Virus record (IMG/VR): IMGVR_UViG_3300032271_000994
Coordinates: 1-44,514 of that record
DNA length: 44,514 bases
Strand: one strand, 5' to 3'
Origin: a virus
The position numbers and the translations under genes were made by a program. Positions 1 through 6,930 of this stretch are shown one piece after another (within the stretch, counting starts at the first letter, position 1; every line of letters starts with the position of its first letter). The notes under the pieces were generated by a model. The model searched no databases, had not been told where the DNA came from, and was given only the letters and a program-made list of their open reading frames with translations.

Positions 1-1183
1 AACCAGCGGACCCACCAGTGATTGAGGTAAATTGACCCGAGGTCCCAGTAATTGTTACGCCGCTGATTGTTCCCGTAACACTTACGCCAGAACCAAAAAA
101 ACCAGAGCCATTAACAGTAAGATTTCCAGAAACAGTTGTACTGGTAAATGTAATACTTGCAAAAATACCAGTGGCTGCTGAAACGGTTGTACCACTGATT
201 GTGACGCCCGTAAGGGAAGTAAAGTTACCAGTAGTAGCAGTAAAGTTAACAAATCCCCCAGAGGTGCCAGTAACAGTAGCACCTGATACTAAAGATGTGA
301 ATACGCCAGAAGTACCGGTAAGACTGACAAGAGTGGCCGTGGTGCCGCTAAGACTGGTAAAAGTTCCGGTAGTAGAAGTAAGGGTGACAAATCCACCAGA
401 TGTACCAGTGACTGTCGCGCCTGACAACAACGTGGTATATACGCCAGATGCAAAGTTGGCCGTGGTACCTGTTACGGTAACACCAGTAATTGAAGTAAAT
501 CCAGCAGTACTACCAGTGATTGCAGCCCCGGAAATTCGTGTAGTGAATACACCAGATGCAAAATTGGCTGTAGTACCCGTTACGGTAACACCAGTAACCG
601 TAGTGAATCCTGCAGTATCACCAGTAACTGCTGTAAATTTAGCTGCATCACCAGTAATTGATGCAACGTTTACCGTAGTACCGGTAATAGTTTGACCAGT
701 TAACGAAGTAAATGCGCCTGATGCACCAGTAATGGTTACGCCGCTGACCTTAGTAAGAAAATTGCCTGAGTTGACAGTAATTACACCGCCGGTAATTGTT
801 GTAAAATTGCCCAGGACACCGTTAACATTGGTACCTTGAATGTTGCCTCCGGTGATTGTTGCGCCACTAATTGTGCCACTAACAACTATTCCACTTTGTA
901 CAACAAGAGAGCCGACGGTAACGGCACCCGTAAAAGTAGCTGTTGCAAAATTTGTACTACCGGAAACCGTTAGGTTACCTTGAACAACCAGTGCTCCGCT
1001 AATGGTGCCACCAGTGCGCGGTAGGTAATAAACATTAAGATATTCCTTTGTTCCCGATACGGTTAACTTTCTGTTTTTAAGAACAGGGTCAACCTCAAAT
1101 ACATGAACAACCGTCAGCAGGTCTTGATCCGCTAGGTCAAGACCGGCAAGTTCTTGAAGTTCAGATATGCGTCTGTTGGCCAC
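1..1183 (-). CDS. Tail-fibre-like repeat protein, 3' end outside window
   Basis: The minus strand is open from a GTG at 1183, directly after an in-frame TAA, to the left edge, giving at least 394 codons with no stop. The N-terminus begins MANRRISELQELAGLDLADQ, which resembles the N-terminal virion-attachment end of cyanophage tail fibres. After about residue 60 the protein is a long series of loose Ser/Thr/Gly/Val repeats of the type VTGTSGGF, ITGVTVTGTT and NFTSLTG, as expected for a trimeric beta-helical fibre shaft. The receptor-binding end would lie outside the window. No clear Shine-Dalgarno sequence precedes the GTG. Fibre identity is inferred from repeat style and N-terminus; the open frame itself is directly visible. 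Confidence 0.75.
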   Translation of the reverse strand, partial: MANRRISELQELAGLDLADQDLLTVVHVFEVDPVLKNRKLTVSGTKEYLNVYYLPRTGGTISGALVVQGNLTVSGSTNFATATFTGAVTVGSLVVQSGIVVSGTISGATITGGNIQGTNVNGVLGNFTTITGGVITVNSGNFLTKVSGVTITGASGAFTSLTGQTITGTTVNVASITGDAAKFTAVTGDTAGFTTVTGVTVTGTTANFASGVFTTRISGAAITGSTAGFTSITGVTVTGTTANFASGVYTTLLSGATVTGTSGGFVTLTSTTGTFTSLSGTTATLVSLTGTSGVFTSLVSGATVTGTSGGFVNFTATTGNFTSLTGVTISGTTVSAATGIFASITFTSTTVSGNLTVNGSGFFGSGVSVTGTISGVTITGTSGQFTSITGGSAG

Positions 1184-1211
1184 TTATAAGTAACGTAAAC
1201 CTATTGCTTTA

Positions 1212-1217
1212 ATTATA
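1212..1217 (-). promoter_or_regulatory. Possible -10 element upstream of the fibre gene
   Basis: A perfect TATAAT on the minus strand lies about 30 bases before the fibre start at 1183. No good -35 box sits at the right distance, so this is only a candidate; AT-rich sequence could produce it by chance. Confidence 0.2.
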
Positions 1218-1235
1218 ATTGGTTGTGCTTCAGGG

Positions 1236-1631
1236 TCACTTAACACGTACTTCAATTTGCGGTAGGTATTTAGAAGTAAAATTCCAAGCGCCCTGAATGC
1301 CGCCAACAATGACGCAAGAAAGGATTGTCATTACCAAGATTTCTGCAACGGTCATGTTGCGGCGCACATAAACAACCTGAGGTTTGGCAGGTTCGGGCAT
1401 GTAAATGTATCCGTTAGACAATGCTTCTGAGTCTTTTGGCTCCAGGGTTGGCCTGGGCTGGTATGGAAGATTAGCAACGGGTGGTTGAGGCACCTGAGGA
1501 AAAGTTGGTTGTTGTTGCAAGGACATACGGATTGCTTGTTCTCTAGCACGCGTTTTCATTTCTGCTAGCTGCTCAGGGGAAATCCCTTGCAGTTGCTGGG
1601 GCATTTGACTGGCGGGAATTTGTTCTTCCAT
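1236..1631 (-). CDS. Small single-pass membrane protein, Pro/Gln-rich N-terminus
   Basis: This 131-residue protein has a Gln/Pro-rich hydrophilic N-terminal two thirds, then the basic stretch YVRRNMTVAEI. One clear hydrophobic segment follows (about residues 97-116, ILVMTILSCVIVGGIQ), and then a short charged tail. One membrane span with a cytoplasmic or virion-facing N-terminus is the simplest reading. It lies just upstream of the fibre gene on the same strand. A holin or spanin role is conceivable for a phage but nothing specific supports it, and the lysozyme is over 4 kb away. Confidence 0.7.
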   Translation of the reverse strand: MEEQIPASQMPQQLQGISPEQLAEMKTRAREQAIRMSLQQQPTFPQVPQPPVANLPYQPRPTLEPKDSEALSNGYIYMPEPAKPQVVYVRRNMTVAEILVMTILSCVIVGGIQGAWNFTSKYLPQIEVRVK

Positions 1632-1687
1632 AAAACTAACAAAAAACTTTCACACACACTAGCATTAAATCAGAACAAAGTGTTGCC

Positions 1688-2107
1688 ATGACCCATGGAC
1701 TCCGAAAAGGGCTTGAAGACATTGCCTATGAGCTGAAAGGAATCAAAAATATCCTTTCATCCATGTGGCATAGCAAGTACCAAACCGAAGAAACTAGTAG
1801 GTTAAATCCAGAAGCTTTTACTGATGAGTACATTTCTACTGAAGAGTGCGCCAAACGTTTGAGCGTATCTGATCAAACAATTAGAAATTGGATTTACGCT
1901 GGAAAACAAGCAAAAGGCAGGGGGTGGGTTGAGGGCATTCACTACGTCAACATTGCAATTGATAACAACAAGCGAGCCATCATTCGAATTCCCTGGACGC
2001 AGTTAGTACAATCTTTTGCTAAAACAAAAGAAGTAGAAGTAACGGACATTAGAAATCCAAAGATGTATCAATCTACCAAACGAGAAGGAACCTACTGTGA
2101 CGGCTAG
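1688..2107 (+). CDS. Helix-turn-helix (MerR/excisionase-like) DNA-binding protein
   Basis: First gene of the left plus-strand cluster, 139 residues. Residues about 49-73 (ISTEECAKRLSVSDQTIRNW) match the MerR/excisionase-type helix-turn-helix, in which a recognition helix follows a short turn. The following GKQAKGRGWVEGIHY resembles the wing of this fold. The N-terminus looks helical. Its place at the head of a nucleotide-metabolism cluster, divergent from the membrane-protein gene, suggests a regulator of early transcription or a DNA-recruitment factor, but the target is unknown. Its stop overlaps the next gene by 11 bases. Confidence 0.75.
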   Translation: MTHGLRKGLEDIAYELKGIKNILSSMWHSKYQTEETSRLNPEAFTDEYISTEECAKRLSVSDQTIRNWIYAGKQAKGRGWVEGIHYVNIAIDNNKRAIIRIPWTQLVQSFAKTKEVEVTDIRNPKMYQSTKREGTYCDG

Positions 2108-2588
2108 GTTTCAAGACATTGTAATAGATGACGTCACAGTTGAGAATCATTCTCAATTGCTGCCGCAGTCCCTGGTGCTTCAACTGGAGGATTTCTTGCC
2201 TCCTTTTGGCTCTTTTGATGACGGGTGCCTGCGTCGTTATTTAGAAAACCTTAAAAAATTTGAGGAAGAAGACATCAATTCTGGAATGACGCTTGCCAAT
2301 CGCTTGCGAGTAGCATTTAAAGACCTAGTCCCCGACACAATCTGTGGTAAGTTCCCACAGGCTGAACTGCCCCTTAAACGTCGGTTACGTTGTGTAGCAG
2401 AATATTTGATTCGTGCCGGAGAATTTGATAAGCTAAAAGATGAAAATGGAAAGCTTGTTAAAAAACGAGGAGTCCTTGGAAAACTTGTCGTTGTCTACCA
2501 GCCCCTGCCTAAGTTGACAGAAGCACTTTACAAACAAGGATTGATTCCCCATGAGCCGCCGAGAGAAGTTAATTGCCCAAGCCCTTGA
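2097..2588 (+). CDS. Unknown phage protein in early cluster
   Basis: 163 residues, not recognised. It begins at a GTG with a good Shine-Dalgarno-like AAGGA about 7 bases upstream, inside the end of the HTH gene, which implies translational coupling. The sequence is mixed, charged and soluble, with a Lys/Arg-rich patch near residues 96-130. It shows no membrane segment and no cysteine motif. Its end overlaps the next gene by 38 bases in another frame. Confidence 0.7.
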   Translation: MTARFQDIVIDDVTVENHSQLLPQSLVLQLEDFLPPFGSFDDGCLRRYLENLKKFEEEDINSGMTLANRLRVAFKDLVPDTICGKFPQAELPLKRRLRCVAEYLIRAGEFDKLKDENGKLVKKRGVLGKLVVVYQPLPKLTEALYKQGLIPHEPPREVNCPSP

Positions 2589-2937
2589 CGGAAAAGTCGA
2601 TGAGACAAGCGGAAAAATGCTTGATGCTGTTGTCAAGCTTGTATTGGGTGATCTGGCTACGGTCTACAACCGCTTCTGGGAAACAGAAGGGCCTGGTGTA
2701 ATGTGTTTTCAACCGTCCAACCAAGACCGTTCAATGTTTTTTCTTACACTCAAAGAGCTGCATTCCGCAGAAGAAGCGTGTGAACATGAAAACAACGGAG
2801 ACCTAGCCGAAACATTTAGACGCATCCTGGGGTCCGCGCAAAAAATTAATCCAGAAGAAAAAGCTGGTTACATCATTAACGATGAGGAAGGCATTCGCTA
2901 TTTGGAAATAGACTATAACCAGCAATCGGAAAGTTAA
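2551..2937 (+). CDS. Unknown phage protein in early cluster
   Basis: 128 residues, not recognised. The N-terminus (MSRREKLIAQALDGKVDE) is charged and helical and the C-terminus is acidic. Its TAA shares a base with the ATG of the following methylase-like gene (TAATG), so the two are probably translationally coupled. No motif allows a functional call. Confidence 0.7.
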   Translation: MSRREKLIAQALDGKVDETSGKMLDAVVKLVLGDLATVYNRFWETEGPGVMCFQPSNQDRSMFFLTLKELHSAEEACEHENNGDLAETFRRILGSAQKINPEEKAGYIINDEEGIRYLEIDYNQQSES

Positions 2938-3521
2938 TGAAAAAAGCTTTTCGCAATAGAGTTGAGGACCGCGAACTAATCACCAATACGGATCTCGTAT
3001 GCTCAGTGCATTCTTTAATGGGAAACATTGACCTGGATCCGGCCAGCTCAAAAATAGCAAATGAGTTTGTTTGTGCCGATAAAATTTATACGCCACAAGA
3101 CGACGGTTTAAATGTTCAGGAGTGGGCAGGAAAGGTGTATCTATTTCCACCAAGTGGTGCCTACTTTTTTAATAAAGAGTTAGATAAATGGAAGTTGACG
3201 CGTGCATCGTCACCTTCGTTAATCTCATCTCATTCTGTTTGGTTTAAAAAACTTTACAAACTGTGGGTAGCTGATGTGGTAACCGAAGCTGTGTACTTTA
3301 CAAACTGTACGGACATGCTTCGTTATGATCAGCGAATTTTTGACTTTCCCATTTGTTTCCTAAAGACTCCTCCTATTCTTAAAATGAATTCTAGTGAGGG
3401 AATGGGCACACATAAAACTGGCACATGTTTTGTCGTGTACTTGCAACCCAAACAAAACGCCGGTTATGCAACTGAAAGATTTATCAATATTTACGGAGAG
3501 AAGGGACGGGTCGTTTGCTAG
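2937..3521 (+). CDS. Phage Dam-like DNA N6-adenine methyltransferase, catalytic motif altered
   Basis: 194 residues resembling the phage DNA N-6-adenine methyltransferase family (Dam, PF05869). IDLDPASS at residues 31-38 matches the family's substrate/cofactor region (normally fdLDaaas). It is followed by the usual spacing of a YTPQDDGL stretch and EWAGKVYL. Where the family has its catalytic NPPY-type motif, this protein has LFPPSG (residues 69-74): both prolines remain but the preceding Asp/Asn and the aromatic are missing. The protein may therefore be inactive as a methylase, use changed chemistry, or only bind DNA. Family assignment is by eye. Confidence 0.6.
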   Translation: MKKAFRNRVEDRELITNTDLVCSVHSLMGNIDLDPASSKIANEFVCADKIYTPQDDGLNVQEWAGKVYLFPPSGAYFFNKELDKWKLTRASSPSLISSHSVWFKKLYKLWVADVVTEAVYFTNCTDMLRYDQRIFDFPICFLKTPPILKMNSSEGMGTHKTGTCFVVYLQPKQNAGYATERFINIYGEKGRVVC

Positions 3522-3540
3522 TCTTGTAGACTAAAAATGA

Positions 3541-4140
3541 ATGGAAACACCAATGAGCCTTCTGTGCGACCGGGAAATTAAAGAGCTGGCAGTAAACGAA
3601 GAAATGATCAGTCCCTTCCAGGACAAACTCTTAAATGAAGTTAATGGTCGCCGCATTTTAAGTTATGGGCTCAGCTCGTATGGATACGATATTCGCCTGT
3701 CTCCCAAACAATGTTTAATCTTTGGCCGTATTCAAAAGGGAGATTGCGATCCTAAAGATTTTGATTCTGATATCCTTACAAATGCAGAATTACTGGAAGA
3801 TGAAAAGGGCCAGTATTTTATCCTGCCTCCGTATGGGTATTGCCTTGGTGTTGCACAAGAACGCATTAAGCTTCCACGAGATGTAACTGTAGTCGCCGTA
3901 GGCAAATCTACTTATGCACGTTCAGGAATCTTGGTAAACATTACACCTGCCGAGGCTGGTTGGGAGGGTTATCTTACGCTGGAAATTAGCAATTGCACTG
4001 GTTTGTTTAACCGCATTTATGCTGATGAAGGCATTACACAATTGCTTTTTTATCGTGGAGAACCCTGCGATGTCTCTTACCAAGATCGTAAGGGTAAGTA
4101 TCAAAACCAAAAAAAAGAAGTTGTTTTTTCTAAACCATGA
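3541..4140 (+). CDS. dcd: dCTP deaminase (dUTPase-fold)
   Basis: 199 residues with the dCTP deaminase/dUTPase fold signatures: SSYGYDIRL (residues 45-53), GKSTYARSGI (121-130) and PAEAGWEGYLTLEISN (136-151). The last includes the catalytic glutamate within the EAGWEG block. The enzyme converts dCTP to dUTP and feeds dTMP synthesis; phages use it to steer host nucleotides toward their own replication. Several ATGs cluster at the start (3537, 3541, 3553). The one at 3553 gives MSLLCDREI, the usual N-terminus of the family, and may be the true start. The end overlaps the next gene as ATGA. Confidence 0.9.
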   Translation: METPMSLLCDREIKELAVNEEMISPFQDKLLNEVNGRRILSYGLSSYGYDIRLSPKQCLIFGRIQKGDCDPKDFDSDILTNAELLEDEKGQYFILPPYGYCLGVAQERIKLPRDVTVVAVGKSTYARSGILVNITPAEAGWEGYLTLEISNCTGLFNRIYADEGITQLLFYRGEPCDVSYQDRKGKYQNQKKEVVFSKP

Positions 4141-4346
4141 CTAAAGTTTCTTTTAATGATCTCCAGGAACGCCTTGATGCCTTGGAGATTATTTATGAAA
4201 ATGTTATTGAGTTAGACAATAACGAACTAAGCGATTGTTTGATGCATTATCGTTCGGACAATGTTCAATGGATATTGAACATGCTTGAGGAACCCTTTAG
4301 GCAACTTTTGGAAGCACTAGAAACAGAAGAAGCAAATTATCAGTAG
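4137..4346 (+). CDS. Small acidic protein coupled to dcd
   Basis: 69 residues, strongly acidic and predicted helical, starting inside the dcd stop codon (ATGA overlap), hence probably translationally coupled. No known domain was recognised. It could be a small accessory protein of nucleotide metabolism, but that rests on position only. Confidence 0.65.
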   Translation: MTKVSFNDLQERLDALEIIYENVIELDNNELSDCLMHYRSDNVQWILNMLEEPFRQLLEALETEEANYQ

Positions 4347-4348
4347 TC

Positions 4349-4777
4349 TTAAAAATGTCTAAAGGTACCAGAGGATATGCCTGGTTTTTTAGAGTAGTTA
4401 GTGCTTCCGCCAATGCCAATCTTGTCTCCTAAGGTTGGCACATTAGTTCCCTTAATATTTGCATCTGTACGCGGAGTTTCACCTCTGATTCCTGGTTCAT
4501 TGATAGATGCTGCTTGCTTGAATCTACCAGAGGCCCTGGCAGCCGCCAAGAATTTTTGTGCTCGATTCTCTCCCGATTCATTGCTAGTACCAGCTTTTTT
4601 TGCTGTTTCTTTTTCTGATTTATCTAGGTTTCTAGTATCGGTTGTATAAGAATTTCCTGAGTGTAAATCGTCAGTCGGAACAGCTGATGAGCCCCCATGC
4701 GTAGTGGGATCATAGCTTTGCCTAACAAAAGCATTACCGCCTTTATCGTTACTTATTGGAGCAGTAAATTTTCCCAT
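4349..4777 (-). CDS. Hydrophilic low-complexity protein, possibly virion-associated
   Basis: 142 residues rich in Gly, Ser, Thr, Asn and Lys (MGKFTAPISNDKGGNAF at the start; GDKIGIGGSTNYSKKPG near the end). It has no hydrophobic segment. It lies alone on the minus strand between plus-strand genes, and its composition is like the small virion-block proteins at 29-31 kb. No Shine-Dalgarno sequence precedes its ATG. Possibly a virion accessory protein; function unknown. Confidence 0.55.
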   Translation of the reverse strand: MGKFTAPISNDKGGNAFVRQSYDPTTHGGSSAVPTDDLHSGNSYTTDTRNLDKSEKETAKKAGTSNESGENRAQKFLAAARASGRFKQAASINEPGIRGETPRTDANIKGTNVPTLGDKIGIGGSTNYSKKPGISSGTFRHF

Positions 4778-4819
4778 GATAATATTTTAAATGAAGGTAC
4801 TTACACGTCAAATATTCCA

Positions 4820-5197
4820 ATGTACGCTCCTGATCCGGACGACTTTTTAAATCAATTTATTACCAGTGATGACGAGTTGCAAAAACGTATGGCATGTTGC
4901 TGTGACTTTGGTGCGCCCATGGCAACCGCAAAGGCTGACGTTCCTATCTATGATCAATATAACCGTGGTTTGACTCTGTGTCAGGACAGCAATCCGAGAA
5001 CGAATTTAGCATTGGAAGCCAACAGGCCTGGCGTGACTGGTTCCATCCCGTCGATGGAAGAAGCTCATCGCTATCCGGGAACAGTTCCGATGGGCAAGAA
5101 ACTCTTGACGACACTGGGAGCAGTGCCGGAGTCAGTAGTTCGGAAATCAAATTTACAGAATGCGTTGATGGCATCTGCCCAGTCCCGTGGGCGGTAA
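4820..5197 (+). CDS. Small unknown protein, possible upstream part of a frameshifted DUF3310 product
   Basis: 125 residues from ATG 4820 (MYAPDPDDFLNQF). The N-terminus is acidic, followed by a Cys-rich MACCCDFGAP stretch, then ordinary soluble sequence. No domain was recognised. Its last 220 bases overlap the DUF3310 reading frame. A heptamer A AAT TTA at 5149-5155 is phased so that a -1 slip would move ribosomes from this frame into the DUF3310 frame 40 bases before this frame's stop. It may therefore be both a separate protein and the N-terminal part of a fusion. Confidence 0.55.
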   Translation: MYAPDPDDFLNQFITSDDELQKRMACCCDFGAPMATAKADVPIYDQYNRGLTLCQDSNPRTNLALEANRPGVTGSIPSMEEAHRYPGTVPMGKKLLTTLGAVPESVVRKSNLQNALMASAQSRGR

Positions 5198-5451
5198 ATA
5201 AAAGTCCTATCGCTCCCAAGGGGGATCCCGTAGATCACCCAGAGCATTACACGGCAGGTAAGGTAGAAATCATTGAGATCCTGGAGCAGGCGGTAGAAGA
5301 CGCCCCTGATCCAATCTCTGGTGGTTTGCTGTGGCAAACACTTAAATATTTGTTACGACTTTGGTATAAAGGCAACATGCTCCAGGATGCTAAGAAGGCT
5401 CGCTGGTATCTCAACCGTTTGATTGAGCGCTTGGAACGCGACTACGTTTAG
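4978..5451 (+). CDS. DUF3310 (SaV-like) protein
   Basis: The C-terminal half carries the phage DUF3310 signature: DPVDHPEHY (residues 83-91 counted from the GTG), then helices with IIEILEQ and LWQTLKYLLRLWYKG. Family members are usually encoded near nucleotide-metabolism genes, and dcd lies just upstream; the biochemical role is not established. The only conventional start codon in this frame before the domain is a GTG at 4978, which lacks a Shine-Dalgarno sequence. The Ser/Gly-rich first 75 residues overlap the preceding gene in another frame. Production by -1 frameshifting from that gene is an alternative. The stop overlaps the convergent nblA by 4 bases. Confidence 0.75.
   Translation: MSGQQSENEFSIGSQQAWRDWFHPVDGRSSSLSGNSSDGQETLDDTGSSAGVSSSEIKFTECVDGICPVPWAVNKSPIAPKGDPVDHPEHYTAGKVEIIEILEQAVEDAPDPISGGLLWQTLKYLLRLWYKGNMLQDAKKARWYLNRLIERLERDYV
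5149..5155 (+). other. Candidate -1 ribosomal frameshift heptamer A AAT TTA
   Basis: The heptamer has the X XXY YYZ form, with codons AAT TTA in the 4820 frame. After slipping they read AAA TTT in the DUF3310 frame. It lies 40 bases before the stop of the upstream frame. No convincing downstream pseudoknot was found by eye, and a fitting heptamer could occur by chance in a 220-base overlap, at roughly one chance in four. Confidence 0.3.
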
Positions 5452-5735
5452 AAAGGAACAGGCAGGTCTTCGCCGTCGTCATCTTCTTCCATGCAGGCGA
5501 CGGCAAGATCATGTAGCTCCAAATCTGTTGGAACGTCAAATTCAAGCAAAATATTTTCTTTGTCTAGGATAGTTTTGACAGCTTCCCACTCCATTAACCT
5601 GCGGTAGTAGAGGTTAAGCAAAGCAGCTCGCAGTTCATCCCATGTCATTTCCTCTGCTGCAAGCTCAGCTTTACGCATAGAAAACTGCAATTCCAAAGGA
5701 AGCTCAAATTCCCTGGGCTCAGCAAAGTCTTCCAT
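5448..5735 (-). CDS. nblA: NblA-like phycobilisome degradation protein
   Basis: 95 residues from ATG 5735. Residues 11-60 match the NblA pattern: ELPLELQFSMR corresponds to the family's LsLEQQFslR, EEMTWDELRAALLNLYYRRLM to the mSreqa..fLv.LYrqmm helix, and then WEAVKTILDKE. In cyanobacteria NblA is a small helical adaptor that brings phycobilisomes to the Clp protease for breakdown. Some freshwater cyanophages carry a copy, thought to free amino acids and reduce light absorption during infection. This copy is longer than typical (about 55-65 residues) because of an acidic C-terminal tail (CMEEDDDGEDLPVPF). It follows lysozyme on the same strand. The open frame extends upstream into the lysozyme gene, but ATG 5735 fits the family start. 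Confidence 0.8.
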   Translation of the reverse strand: MEDFAEPREFELPLELQFSMRKAELAAEEMTWDELRAALLNLYYRRLMEWEAVKTILDKENILLEFDVPTDLELHDLAVACMEEDDDGEDLPVPF

Positions 5736-5764
5736 CTGAATCAGCAAGTTTTTGTAATTGTATT

Positions 5765-6451
5765 CTAAAGCCGGTCTTCTTGTCCGTCGCCTGGTGACTG
5801 AAAAAGATAGTCCAATGATTTGTCGCTCAATAACGCCCAATGGTCTCCATTGATTGAAAAGTTGTTTGCAAATTCTGCAAGAACATAAGGGTTAATTTTT
5901 TGCTCTAGTTTTTGAATAGCATCTACTTGCTCAGTGGACGCTGCGTAACTCCTGAAAGCTGTTAGTAACACATCTTCACATACCTTGACAGGTTGCTTTA
6001 TTTCTGTTAAGAACAAAAGGCTTTCTTCCCTGCGTCGTTCCAGGAGGCCACCAATCACCTGGTGCTCTTGATCAAAAATCCACTGAGAAAATTCTTCTAC
6101 TACTCCTTCCCAATCTTCTACATCAATGCAATCAATCAAAGCACTATAAAGAAAAGGCTTCCAGCCTACCGAGTGAATAAATGAAATCAAAGCTTGCTTC
6201 ATGTATTCATCTAAGCGCAGATTTAATTTGTTTATTTCTTGTTCAATAACATTTGCTTCATGCAAAAGATATTCCAGTGCTTTTTGCTTGGTACAACAAT
6301 GACCAGCTTTTACGGGAGAACCGTCTGGATAATATTGCGTTCCAAAACCAAATGTATAAGGAGCATCTCCTGTCTCCGGATCGGCATAGGCTTTTTCATT
6401 AAAGCCTTCGTGCTTACAGATTAGCTCCAAAGCAGGAGAAAAGTTTGTCAT
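5765..6451 (-). CDS. T4-type lysozyme endolysin (GH24)
   Basis: 228 residues from ATG 6451. The N-terminus carries the GH24 catalytic layout E-x8-D-x8-T: E15 in ICKHEGF, D24 in AYADPE and T33 in APYTFGFG. QALISFIHSVGWKPFLYS and a C-terminal LLERRREESLLF follow, as in phage lysozymes (muramidases cutting peptidoglycan). There is no signal peptide, so release through a holin is expected. A GTG at 6481 would add 10 residues; ATG 6451 is preferred on family alignment. A perfect GGGAG/CTCCC stem covers the region just upstream (separate entry). nblA follows directly. Confidence 0.88.
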   Translation of the reverse strand: MTNFSPALELICKHEGFNEKAYADPETGDAPYTFGFGTQYYPDGSPVKAGHCCTKQKALEYLLHEANVIEQEINKLNLRLDEYMKQALISFIHSVGWKPFLYSALIDCIDVEDWEGVVEEFSQWIFDQEHQVIGGLLERRREESLLFLTEIKQPVKVCEDVLLTAFRSYAASTEQVDAIQKLEQKINPYVLAEFANNFSINGDHWALLSDKSLDYLFQSPGDGQEDRL

Positions 6452-6472
6452 GGGAGCACAATATGTACTCCC
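6452..6472 (-). promoter_or_regulatory. Hairpin covering the lysozyme ribosome binding site
   Basis: On the minus strand GGGAG pairs with CTCCC, which directly abuts the ATG at 6451; an inner ACA/TGT extends the stem, with one mismatch and a 3-base loop. GGGAG is also the only Shine-Dalgarno candidate for this start, so folding would hide it. In phage T4 the lysozyme gene is known to have a comparable sequestering hairpin in some transcripts. Regulation here is inference. Confidence 0.5.
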
Positions 6473-6497
6473 ATCATACACATCTTAATAGTCAATA

Positions 6498-6617
6498 TTA
6501 GCCTTGGCCACGGCTTTTTTTGCGGCCATGAGAAGCTTTAGAGTGCTGGCCATTCCCTTGGCGAGTCTTCTTAGGCTTGGATTCGATCTTGTTTGCAGCA
6601 GCTTTAGCTTGGGCCAT
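6498..6617 (-). CDS. Very small basic protein (39 aa)
   Basis: ATG at 6617 reads MAQAKAAANKIESKPKKTRQ and continues GNGQHSKASHGRKKSRGQG to a TAA at 6498. The Lys/Arg/Gly-rich TRQGNGQHSK...RGQG pattern resembles small basic proteins of unknown function found in many cyanophages. Nucleic-acid binding is plausible from charge only. It lies between the DUF5754-like gene and lysozyme, on the same strand. Confidence 0.7.
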   Translation of the reverse strand: MAQAKAAANKIESKPKKTRQGNGQHSKASHGRKKSRGQG

Positions 6618-6642
6618 GGGTCAAAAGTGAACAGCTTGTATC

Positions 6643-6930
6643 TTACCAGAGGCGCGAGCAGGCCCAGTACCGTGGGGTGTTTTTATCCATGGGTTTGTCA
6701 CATCCCATGCGAGCACGGAAGTTGGTACGACGGTCTTTGTCGTGATGTTGTGTGTAGTCTTGGTAACCACGCCTACCATAACGTACAATCTTTTCTTCAC
6801 CGTCGTAGCAAGATTTAACAACCCACTTATGCGTATCCCCTGGTGGCGCATGTTGCGGTTTATTACAAGTCATCTTATCTTTTTGATATCTGTGCGCTGC
6901 ACCAGCGGCCTTTTTATGTTGTTCAGACAT
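6643..6930 (-). CDS. DUF5754-like small phage protein
   Basis: 95 residues. The core KSCYDGEEKIVRYGRRGYQDYTQHHDKDRRTNFRARM is the kind of compact basic sequence seen in phage DUF5754 proteins (S-Y-x-G-x-K-x-I-R-F/Y-G ... Y-T-x-H-x-D-x-x-R). It ends MDKNTPRYWACSRLW. Function is unknown; basic charge and the packaging/virion neighbourhood suggest a nucleic-acid or virion role. Its start shares a base with the stop of the 1230-residue gene. Confidence 0.75.
   Translation of the reverse strand: MSEQHKKAAGAAHRYQKDKMTCNKPQHAPPGDTHKWVVKSCYDGEEKIVRYGRRGYQDYTQHHDKDRRTNFRARMGCDKPMDKNTPRYWACSRLW

Noticed and set aside
171-695. Plus-strand ORF of 174 codons rich in Val/Pro/Thr repeats
   Set aside because: It is the antisense image of the repetitive minus-strand fibre gene, which is open from 1183 to the window edge and has a cyanophage-fibre-like N-terminus.
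5071-5337. Minus-strand ORF opposite the DUF3310 gene
   Set aside because: The plus strand carries a recognised DUF3310 motif here and the minus frame has no domain or ribosome site.
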